Source: Desulfobacterales bacterium
GTDB lineage: Bacteria; Desulfobacterota; Desulfobacteria; Desulfobacterales; UBA5852
Length of the DNA stretch: 8,915 nt
Assembly (NCBI GenBank): GCA_016735415.1
Contig: JAERRP010000628.1
Location: 1 to 8,915 of the forward strand
Direction: 5' to 3'
The translations under genes and the position numbers were made by a program. This document shows, in pieces, positions 1 to 5,153 of the stretch. The notes beneath the pieces are model-generated. The model was given only the letters and a program-made list of their open reading frames with translations. It was not told where the DNA came from and did no database searches. Every line of letters begins with the position of its first letter. Position 1 is the first letter of the stretch.

Positions 1-913
1 AGGTCAGAATTTGTTTCACCAATTCCTCGGCCCGGTGACACGCTTTCTGAACTTGCGTCAGGCAGTGGTCCAGCTCGGTTCCTTTTTCCGAGTCCATGGC
101 GGCCAATTCGGTGTAGCCGGAGATGGCGGCGAGGAGGTTGTTGAAATCATGGGCAACCCCGCCGGCCAGCGTCCCGATGGCCTGCATTTTCTGCGCCTGG
201 GAAAGCTTTCGCTCCAATCGTTTACGCTTGGCGATTTCCACTTCAAGGGCCTGATTGGCTTCGAGTAATTTGGAGCGTTCCGCTCGAAGAAGTTCGGCCG
301 ATGAGCGGGCGGCCCGATTGGAGCCTTCAATTCTAAAAAAGAGATAGGTTACGAAGAGGGTCGCGGCCAGGTTGATGAAGAGAATATCCACCGCAACCTG
401 GATCCAGAGGTCGAGAGGATTGCCTGGAACCGGTAAATGGCTCCCGAAGCCCTGAGCGATAAGGACGCCGATCCCGATAAGAGCCAGCGTGTTCAAAAGA
501 ATGGACAGGGCCACCCCGGGCCATCCCATCAATACCGAAGCAACGATGCTGAACAATAAGAGCCATTCCCGGGATGCGAAAAAGGGCCCCACCGCAAAGA
601 TGACCGCCAACCCGAAAAGGTAAATCAACAAAGATACCGTAACAGATCTCAAAATGAAGTTCAGGTGGCGGGAGAAAAAAACAAATACAATCGCCGAAGA
701 CAATGCGCATATGGCAGTGACCAGCAAAAACCAGTATTGGTTTTCGATTATAAGTGGCAGTCCGCATATCAACAGCACAAAGACCCCGGGGGTCGAGAGG
801 GCCATAAAATAAAATAGAACTTTCTCCTTCCAGTGTCGCGGTGCCTCCGGGTCCTGGGCCTCGAGAGGGGCGAACCGCGAGTAGAATTTTTGTAATAGCC
901 GGACGAATTGCAT
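1..913 (-). CDS. Membrane sensor histidine kinase, N-terminal part (cut by window edge)
   Basis: The reading frame runs from an ATG at 913 off the left edge, giving about 304 residues. After a short cytoplasmic head rich in charged residues, about six hydrophobic segments fill residues ~32-195. A charged, probably coiled-coil linker follows (~200-240), then a dimerisation/phosphoacceptor helix with GTLAGGVAHDFNNLL, the H-box typical of kinases that often also carry a receiver domain. The His in AHDFNN is the expected phosphorylation site. The ATP-binding domain would lie beyond position 1. The six-helix N-terminus has no recognised ligand-binding fold, so the signal is unknown. The frame stays open upstream of 913; GTG at 949 is an alternative, but only 913 has a purine-rich GGATAAG in front of it. 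Autophosphorylation and phosphotransfer are inferred from the family. The partner regulator is not in the window. Confidence 0.85.
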   Translation of the reverse strand, partial: MQFVRLLQKFYSRFAPLEAQDPEAPRHWKEKVLFYFMALSTPGVFVLLICGLPLIIENQYWFLLVTAICALSSAIVFVFFSRHLNFILRSVTVSLLIYLFGLAVIFAVGPFFASREWLLLFSIVASVLMGWPGVALSILLNTLALIGIGVLIAQGFGSHLPVPGNPLDLWIQVAVDILFINLAATLFVTYLFFRIEGSNRAARSSAELLRAERSKLLEANQALEVEIAKRKRLERKLSQAQKMQAIGTLAGGVAHDFNNLLAAISGYTELAAMDSEKGTELDHCLTQVQKACHRAEELVKQILT

Positions 914-1082
914 TGCGCTTATCCAAACATTTCGGCAGGATCGATGCACTGGGCCGCGAGCCTGGCAAGACAAACCGATCGATCGCCTTGCATTACTGTC
1001 AGAACGGAATACAGGCAAACCACTACCACAATAAGTATGTCGGTCGCTATCGGCAATTCTTGAGGAGCCGGGAATCTTTGGG

Positions 1083-1113
1083 AACGCCCATGAATTTATG
1101 CGTTTATCAATAT
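1083..1113 (+). repeat. Dispersed 31-nt direct repeat, copy 1
   Basis: This copy matches 4302-4332 at 29 of 31 positions in the same orientation. The core is AACGCCCATGAA, followed by an AT-rich part ending in CAATAT. Both copies lie in non-coding DNA and both are preceded by a GGGA. The two mismatches are at repeat positions 13 and 25. The shared stretch is probably the conserved edge of a dispersed or mobile element, but no terminal inverted repeats or transposase were found. Confidence 0.75.
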
Positions 1114-1137
1114 TATCCTTACCGCTAAATATTGATA
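1105..1137. repeat. Perfect 10-bp inverted repeat, AT-rich
   Basis: TATCAATATT at 1105-1114 pairs with AATATTGATA at 1128-1137 across a 13-nt loop. The left arm overlaps the end of the 31-nt direct repeat. There is no GC-rich stem or T-run, so it is not a convincing terminator. It may be a protein-binding site or part of a mobile-element end. The other copy of the direct repeat lacks the partner arm. Confidence 0.6.
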
Positions 1138-1142
1138 CGACC

Positions 1143-1195
1143 TGAAAAGAAACCAAAGGGGACAGACGTTTTGATTTTCATGCCCATCCCCTTGG
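1143..1195 (-). terminator. Probable terminator of the ArsR / mini-protein unit
   Basis: Read leftward just after the 33-residue gene, CCAAGGGGA (1195-1187) pairs with TCCCCTTTGG (1162-1153) with one bulged T. The T-rich TTTCTTTTC follows directly. The loop is long (24 nt), which weakens the call. The arm beginning GGGGACAGACG resembles short dispersed sequences seen in deltaproteobacterial intergenic DNA (recalled, not checked), so it could instead be a repeat remnant. Confidence 0.45.
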
Positions 1196-1216
1196 CGAGG
1201 TCAGTTTGAATTTTGG

Positions 1217-1318
1217 CTATTTAGACTTCTTAACTTCCCCCTTGTCTTTGGCTGGTTTCTCACTGCTTGTTTTTAGCGAAATGCACCCACAGCCACAGTT
1301 GCTTTTTTTTTCGGCCAT
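1217..1318 (-). CDS. 33-residue Cys-rich mini-protein (C-x-C-x-C), unknown function
   Basis: This tiny gene encodes 33 residues: a short Lys-rich head, the cluster NCGCGC with cysteines at 8, 10 and 12, and a Lys/Glu/Ser-rich hydrophilic tail ending in KKSK. There is no signal peptide or membrane segment, so it should stay in the cytoplasm. The start is well supported by a near-perfect Shine-Dalgarno four bases before the ATG. It lies 62 bases downstream of the ArsR-type regulator on the same strand, with a terminator-like hairpin after it, so the two probably form one transcript. The regulator has the same C-x-C-x-C spacing, which suggests both bind the same soft metal, metalloid or thiophilic compound; that is inference. 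A metallothionein-like, chaperone or reporter-peptide role is possible. I do not recognise a named family. Confidence 0.7.
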   Translation of the reverse strand: MAEKKSNCGCGCISLKTSSEKPAKDKGEVKKSK

Positions 1319-1322
1319 CTTT

Positions 1323-1334
1323 ATCACCTCCTTT
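1323..1334 (-). promoter_or_regulatory. Very strong ribosome-binding site for the Cys-rich mini-protein
   Basis: AAAGGAGGTGAT on the minus strand matches the anti-Shine-Dalgarno end of 16S rRNA over about 11 consecutive bases and ends four bases before the ATG at 1318. A site this strong is unusual and implies high translation of the short peptide relative to the regulator upstream of it. Confidence 0.8.
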
Positions 1335-1380
1335 CAGGTTAAGTGATTTAGCAGCTACTTAAATAAAAGCCGAAAAATTT

Positions 1381-1806
1381 TTATTTTTTTGGGGCTTCGA
1401 TCGCTTTTAATCTCTGTCGGACAACATCAAGTTCGTTGTTCAGCGCTTTCTCATATTTTTTCAGAGAATCCAAATCCGATCTGTTCAATTCTAATTCTCT
1501 AAACTTGGCCGTGCCTTGACAACCGCAGCTGCACACCTCATTTAAAAGCTTACGGCAATTTTCCATCGCTTTTTCGTCGATTGAATATGGTATCCAGTAC
1601 CCCTTTCGCTCATTTCTAACGAGCCCGGCTTGTCGCAAAATTTTAAGGTGCTGGGATACGGCGGCAGTCGTAATTCCAATTGTTTCCCCAATATTTTTTG
1701 CGCCTAAAGGGCCTTGGGATTTAAGGAGTTCGATTATTTTCACGCGGGTTTCGACGCTTAATACTTTAAAAATTTCGGAAGGTCCTAAGTGCATGTGGCC
1801 ACCCAT
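1381..1806 (-). CDS. ArsR/SmtB-family winged-helix repressor with Cys cluster
   Basis: The protein has 141 residues. A winged helix-turn-helix spans about residues 8-80, with the recognition region TTAAVSQHLKILRQAGLV at 47-64 and the wing around NERKGYWIPYSI. C84 and a C-x-C-x-C cluster (C92, C94, C96) follow in VCSCGCQG. The rest is a charged, probably helical C-terminal extension of about 40 residues. Family members repress their own operon and release DNA when metal or another thiol-reactive inducer binds. Here the Cys cluster after the wing is the likely sensor (inference). The classical ArsR CVC motif in the DNA-binding helix is absent. The ATG at 1806 has no ribosome-binding site. The ATG at 1794 (MHLGPSEIF) follows GGGTGG and may be the true start. 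An inverted repeat overlapping the promoter ends just upstream. The gene is followed by the 33-residue Cys-rich gene. Confidence 0.9.
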   Translation of the reverse strand: MGGHMHLGPSEIFKVLSVETRVKIIELLKSQGPLGAKNIGETIGITTAAVSQHLKILRQAGLVRNERKGYWIPYSIDEKAMENCRKLLNEVCSCGCQGTAKFRELELNRSDLDSLKKYEKALNNELDVVRQRLKAIEAPKK

Positions 1807-1809
1807 ACA

Positions 1810-1843
1810 ATATAGTAATTAATTAATTGCTAAACTACTATAT
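1810..1843. promoter_or_regulatory. Candidate operator of the ArsR-type regulator
   Basis: ATATAGTA (1810-1817) and TACTATAT (1836-1843) form a perfect 8-bp inverted repeat with an 18-bp spacer that includes the self-complementary AATTAATTAATT (1817-1828). It lies directly ahead of the ArsR-type gene and overlaps its predicted -10 box and transcription start. That is where an autorepressor of this family normally binds. Binding is inferred from position and symmetry. Confidence 0.6.
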
Positions 1844-1860
1844 AGGGTAAACCATGTCAA
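1832..1860 (-). promoter_or_regulatory. Sigma-70-type promoter for the ArsR / mini-protein unit
   Basis: On the minus strand a perfect -35 TTGACA (1860-1855) is followed after 17 bp by TAGTTT (1837-1832) as -10. Transcription would begin near 1825, leaving a leader of about 20-30 bases. The -10 box overlaps one arm of the inverted repeat described for the operator, so a bound repressor would block polymerase. Confidence 0.6.
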
Positions 1861-2107
1861 GAAATATCTTTATAGTTTATAAATGTAATGATATCTGATA
1901 GATAAATCAAAAGATGACAACACAGCAGCGCGGAACCTAACTTATGTCGCGGTTTTTTCGGCAGACTTTCACTAAGCCGACAGGCATTTTTTAAGAACAT
2001 TTGCAGAAGGCCCCGCGCGTCCCTGTCAGGCCGCCGGCCAGGTCGTCGTAGCGGACGGATGCGAAATCGGCACGCGCTTGACGCCAAAAGATCGCATCTG
2101 TTAACCT
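1861..2107. other. Intergenic stretch, no gene recognised
   Basis: Between the ArsR promoter and the Lys-rich mini-gene no convincing coding frame was found; open frames on the minus strand are antisense and of random composition. The left part is AT-rich with a small TTTATA/TATAAA dyad (1869-1883). A weak 5-bp stem TCGGC/GCCGA (1958-1980) followed by CAGGCATTTTTT could be a poor plus-strand terminator. The right part is GC-rich. TTGACG (2078-2083) with TAACCT (2102-2107) at 18-bp spacing is a possible plus-strand promoter for the mini-gene. Confidence 0.4.
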
Positions 2108-2142
2108 CTGGACCGTGGACGGGTTTCACCACCACGGTCCAG
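2108..2142 (+). promoter_or_regulatory. Perfect 11-bp inverted repeat upstream of the Lys-rich mini-gene
   Basis: CTGGACCGTGG (2108-2118) and CCACGGTCCAG (2132-2142) match perfectly with a 13-nt loop. The repeat ends 18 bases before the AAGGAG ribosome-binding site of the 34-residue gene. It could be a stable leader RNA hairpin (stability or translation control) or a DNA operator. Only scattered T residues follow (CATTTTCT), so termination is less likely. The weak promoter proposed just upstream would place the start of transcription inside the left arm, which would favour an operator. Confidence 0.65.
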
Positions 2143-2174
2143 TGCAATTCATTTTCTAACAAGGAGAAACAGAT

Positions 2175-2279
2175 ATGGGTGATAAGGGAAAAAAAGACAA
2201 AGGCAAAAGGGAACAACAGAAAAAGGCCCAGCTTAATCCCAAGGAAAAACGAAAACAAAAAAAAGACAAGAAGAAATAA
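2175..2279 (+). CDS. 34-residue Lys-rich basic mini-protein, unknown function
   Basis: The gene encodes 34 residues with 15 Lys and 2 Arg against 5 acidic residues, for a net charge near +12. It begins MGDKGKKDKGKREQQKK and ends in a Lys-rich tail, with the middle QLNPKEKRKQKK. It has no hydrophobic segment or cysteine and is probably disordered or helical. AAGGAG seven to eight bases before the ATG supports the start. I recall similar short proteins as conserved hypotheticals in proteobacteria, but no function is established to my knowledge. Binding to nucleic acid or ribosomes would fit the charge and is only inference. The perfect inverted repeat upstream suggests specific regulation. A purely compositional artefact is unlikely given the good ribosome-binding site and the ordered motif. 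Confidence 0.75.
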   Translation: MGDKGKKDKGKREQQKKAQLNPKEKRKQKKDKKK

Positions 2280-2388
2280 TTTCCGATTGCTTCTGTAACG
2301 GCTTTTGGTTGTTCCGGTGGGGTTGATATTCGTCCGTCCACGCAACTGAACCTGGCCGTTGTGTTTCTGATCGAACAAGGAATCGCAG

Positions 2389-2851
2389 ATGGATCTTGTC
2401 GATTTCATAATAAAAGCTAAGCTTTCCGGATATGCGAGCGGTGGTGAAGGGCCCGGTCAAAAAATTTGATGATGGATCTGTGGGCCTTGAATTCGTAGCA
2501 GAGGGATATAAGTATCGGGACCGCTACTATGGTTTTAATCCATTTTCCGGAAGTGAGCATGTTTATGATGATCAGGGGGCATTAATTTGGGTGATGAATT
2601 ACTACGGGGAAGTTTTGCCTACACATTCTGATCCCCAAAAGATTTACTTATTTCTTAGAGAATCGATGTCATCCATTACACCTGCTTATCCCTTTAGAGG
2701 TCCGGCCAAGTTGGAAAGAGGCAACTTGCGATATCAAAACGATCAGAATGGTACGTTGGATCGCTTTGATGGTGTTGAAAGCATATATGCAGGCGATGAA
2801 AGCGTTTATTTCCTCCGCTATCACGGCGGGAACATGACTAAAAACACATAA
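2389..2851 (+). pseudogene. DUF5680-domain protein gene, interrupted by a frameshift
   Basis: An ATG at 2389 behind AAGGA opens a frame reading MDLVDFIIKAKLSGYASGGE, the typical start of DUF5680 proteins, and hits TGA at about 2467. The rest of the domain continues in another frame: FDDGSVGLEFVAEGYKYRDR, then YYGFNPFSGSE, VMNYYGEVL, YPFRGPAKLE and a final YFLRYHGGN. The span is 463 bases, one more than a multiple of three. Removing one A from the A6 run at 2460-2465 restores a full protein of about 153 residues. The downstream frame also has an ATG at 2432, but it gives a nonsense head (MRAVVKGPVK) without a ribosome-binding site. DUF5680 is a small domain of unknown function, sometimes fused to helix-turn-helix regulators. 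The break may be a real mutation, a slippery site or a sequencing indel in the homopolymer. Confidence 0.85.
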
Positions 2852-2878
2852 CCTTCAAGGATTGGTACGCTTGAAAGG
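2852..2878. repeat. Imperfect hairpin after the DUF5680 gene
   Basis: CCTTCAAG (2852-2859) pairs with CTTGAAAGG (2870-2878) with one unpaired base, starting directly after the stop codon. No T-run follows on either strand, so it is at most a weak terminator or an RNA-stabilising hairpin. Confidence 0.35.
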
Positions 2879-3098
2879 TCGTTGCAATCAAACCGACAAG
2901 GGAGATCTTCACTTGCACATAATTTAATGCCGCCTGAAAAATGAAGACTTGCCCCCCGCCTTTTTATACCAGGAAACAGGCATCAGAGACCATGGTCAAG
3001 GCGATTGCCGAGGGCGTCTGTCGGGTTTGGCAGGTATCCGACACAAAATCTGAATCGTGAGAAATGTAACTGACCGGTTTGAAGGGAGAAGACGCGTC

Positions 3099-4250
3099 AT
3101 GAAAACCGATACGCAATGTGTTCACAGCGGCAGCTATATCGAGAAGACCACCGGCGGCATCAACACACCGATATTTACCTCCTCGGCCTATAATTATCTC
3201 AACCGGGATGAAACCCCTTATCCGCGCTATTTCAATACCGTGAATCAGGACGTGGTCGTGAAAAAAATCTGTGCCCTGGAAGATGCCGAAGACGGTGTCC
3301 TGTTCAGCTCGGGCATGGCGGCCATGAGCACGTCCATCCTGGCCTTCGCCGGGGCTGGGGATCATGTCGTGCTTATGGATGAACTGTATGGGGGCACCCA
3401 TGCCTTTGTCACCGACACATTCGAACGCCTCGGCATCGGCTATGCCTTTGCAGGAACAAGCGGGGACGCGATCGCCGCCGCCATCACCGACCGCACCCGG
3501 GTCATCGTCATCGAATCCCCTACGAACCCTCTTTTGACCGTCATCGATATCGGCAAGGTCGCCGAGATCGCACAATCCCGTGGTGTCACGACGATTATCG
3601 ACAACACCTTTGCCACCCCCGTCAACCAGAAGCCGTTGAAGCTGGGCATCGATATCGTCGTTCACAGCGGCACCAAATACATGGGCGGCCACAGCGACCT
3701 GTGCTGCGGTGTGGCGGTTACCTCACGGGCCAACGCCCGGCATATCCGCCATCTGGCCCGGCATCTCGGTGGCAGCCTGAATGCCACCACCTGCTACCTG
3801 CTCGAACGAAGTCTCAAGACCCTGGCCCTGCGAGTGGCGTGCCAGACCCGGAACGCCCGGCTGATCGCGGAATTTCTGGCCCAGCGTCCCAACGTGAGCC
3901 GGGTCAATTATCCCGGATTGCCGAATTCTCCCGGACATGCGATCGCGCAAAGCCAGATGACCGGCTTCGGCGCCATGCTGTCCTTCGAGCTGGATTCCGG
4001 GCCGACCCGCACCGAAACGTTTCTCCAACACCTCGAACTCGTGCGCCCGGCCGTCAGCCTGGGCGGAGTGGAGACGACCATCTGTTCGCCGGCGGTGACC
4101 TCCCATGCCAAAATGTCGCCGGAAGAGCGAAAACGCATCGGGGTGACGGATTCACTCCTACGACTGTCGGTCGGCATCGAACATATCGACGACCTGATCG
4201 AAGATCTTGACCGGGCCCTGAAGCAGGCCGCTTCGATCAACCCGGGTTGA
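3099..4250 (+). CDS. PLP-dependent Cys/Met metabolism enzyme (cystathionine gamma-synthase/lyase-like)
   Basis: The protein has 383 residues, the normal length for this fold-type I family. Visible signatures are TPIFTSSAYNYL near the N-terminus, the PLP-phosphate loop SSGMAAMS, DELYGGTHAF with the Tyr that stacks on the cofactor, ESPTNP, the cofactor Asp in IIDNTFATP, the Schiff-base Lys193 in HSGTKYMGGHSD, and a substrate-carboxylate Arg in LLRLSVGIEHIDDL. Family members catalyse gamma- or beta-elimination or replacement on cystathionine, homocysteine, methionine or O-acyl-homoserine. Sequence alone does not decide which. The Cys typical of methionine gamma-lyase after the active-site Tyr is Gly here, arguing against that activity. 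GGGAGAAG before the ATG at 3099 supports this start over the in-frame ATG at 3057. The gene stands alone on its strand with 247 bases upstream, where no SAM riboswitch was recognised. It probably serves methionine/cysteine interconversion in the cytoplasm. Confidence 0.92.
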   Translation: MKTDTQCVHSGSYIEKTTGGINTPIFTSSAYNYLNRDETPYPRYFNTVNQDVVVKKICALEDAEDGVLFSSGMAAMSTSILAFAGAGDHVVLMDELYGGTHAFVTDTFERLGIGYAFAGTSGDAIAAAITDRTRVIVIESPTNPLLTVIDIGKVAEIAQSRGVTTIIDNTFATPVNQKPLKLGIDIVVHSGTKYMGGHSDLCCGVAVTSRANARHIRHLARHLGGSLNATTCYLLERSLKTLALRVACQTRNARLIAEFLAQRPNVSRVNYPGLPNSPGHAIAQSQMTGFGAMLSFELDSGPTRTETFLQHLELVRPAVSLGGVETTICSPAVTSHAKMSPEERKRIGVTDSLLRLSVGIEHIDDLIEDLDRALKQAASINPG

Positions 4251-4301
4251 GGACCGGCTATAGCGCAGATGAGAATCGAAATCCTGGGGTAATACAGGGA
4301 C

Positions 4302-4332
4302 AACGCCCATGAAATTATGCGTTTACCAATAT
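4302..4332 (+). repeat. Dispersed 31-nt direct repeat, copy 2
   Basis: This copy matches 1083-1113 at 29 of 31 bases. It lies about 50 bases after the PLP-enzyme gene, in DNA without any gene up to 4471. Downstream sequence diverges from copy 1 after CAATAT. Reading from the GAC just before the repeat gives DNAHEIMRLPI followed by a stop, so it may derive from the end of a mobile-element gene (inference). Confidence 0.75.
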
Positions 4333-4471
4333 AACGTAAAAAGAGCCTGTACCTAATAGCCGTCCGTATCATGTCATGAATCGGGGGAAAAAAGGGGGTG
4401 TTCTTAAGAAAATTAGTTGAGCGCTTTAACCCGTTACAGTCCGACGTCGGGAAGGGCGTGGGTAAATGCGG

Positions 4472-4960
4472 TCAGGCAAGGTCCCCGGCCGTAATGACGC
4501 GCCCCACACCGCAATCGAGGTAATATTTGCCATAGCCTGCAGCCATAATCCGGCGGGACGCTGTCCCGGTGCAATGGGTCGGGGCCACATACTTCACACC
4601 CATATTTTTCAGCCGGGCAACAATCTCTTCTACGGCCAGGGCGTATGTATTGAGCAGGTGTAATCCGCCGAGAACCAGCAGAACATCCATTTGGGTAAGG
4701 CGCCGGGCTCTTTCAACCATCTCAACGATGCCGGGATGGGCACAACCCACGATCAGGATCAGCCCCCGGTTTGTCAGGACAATCAACCCCTGCTCGCTAA
4801 TTACAACCCTTCCCATTGCGCCGGTGGACAGGGCGCTTTTGGCAATCATCACCGGCGAATCGATTTCCGTCAGGGTTGCGCCGTAATCTGCCAGTTTTCG
4901 CCGCAGGCCGATGGTAAAAGACTTTACCTTGCAGACATTTTTCCCAATCTTTTTATCCAT
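4472..4960 (-). pseudogene. C-terminal remnant of an MBL-fold metallo-hydrolase
   Basis: The open frame of 162 residues matches the C-terminal half of metallo-beta-lactamase-fold proteins of the 7,8-dihydropterin-6-methyl-aminobenzene-phosphate-synthase-like group. Seen are GLILIVGCAHPGIVEMVERA (metal-ligand His75), VLLVLGGLHL and KYVAPTHCTGTASRR (His129). The family is usually about 270-330 residues. Here the N-terminal half with the HxHxDH metal site is missing, and the link between STGAMG and the VISEQGLIVL strand looks shortened as well. A TGA lies directly before the ATG at 4960, there is no ribosome-binding site, and no N-terminal half is found in any frame up to 5153. It is most likely a decayed gene without activity. 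It has the same orientation as the phn operon, 193 bases downstream of it, but this looks incidental. Confidence 0.8.
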
Positions 4961-5081
4961 TCAGAATTTATATCTTAAAGCTTCAGGAAAGATGGCTGTT
5001 GAAGCCATATTTACCAATGTTTTGTAGATAAGAAGGGACAGGTGCGGCCAATTGACGGCGACGTATTGAACATCTGGCCGG

Positions 5082-5117
5082 ATCTTGCCGCAGCGGCCCG
5101 CCCTTCCGGGGCAAGAT
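5082..5117. repeat. 8-bp inverted repeat between phnE2 and the MBL remnant
   Basis: ATCTTGCC (5082-5089) and GGCAAGAT (5110-5117) pair perfectly around a GC-rich 20-nt interior. It lies 36 bases past the end of the phn operon. Without a T-run it is not a classic terminator, but a hairpin here could protect or end the transcript. Two GGCCCCC blocks separated by two bases follow between it and the operon end. Confidence 0.4.
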
Positions 5118-5153
5118 AGGGGGCCTTGGGGGCCTACTATGATTCTATGATTA

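Noticed and set aside
333..968. 211-codon open frame on the minus strand
   Set aside because: It overlaps the histidine kinase in another frame of the same strand and its translation has no recognisable motif, while the kinase frame has membrane helices and an H-box.
841..1128. 95-codon open frame on the plus strand
   Set aside because: It is antisense to the kinase start at one end and ends in the dispersed repeat; it has no ribosome-binding site and no family resemblance.
1958..1980. Hairpin TCGGC/GCCGA followed some bases later by six T
   Set aside because: The stem is only 5 bp and the T-run starts seven bases past it; no upstream plus-strand gene needs termination, so it is not listed as a terminator.
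1857..2408. 183-codon open frame on the minus strand
   Set aside because: It is antisense to the Lys-rich mini-gene. Its run of Phe and Leu is the complement of the Lys codons and mimics membrane helices.
2852..3098. Possible SAM-type riboswitch before the PLP enzyme
   Set aside because: The leader was read for SAM-I and SAH-like conserved blocks and none was recognised.
2964..3692. 242-codon open frame on the minus strand
   Set aside because: It is antisense to the PLP enzyme and arises from codon bias of that gene; no motifs and low-complexity Gly/Asp content.
4569..4886. Open frame on the plus strand opposite the MBL remnant
   Set aside because: The minus frame shows clear MBL-fold motifs; this frame has none.
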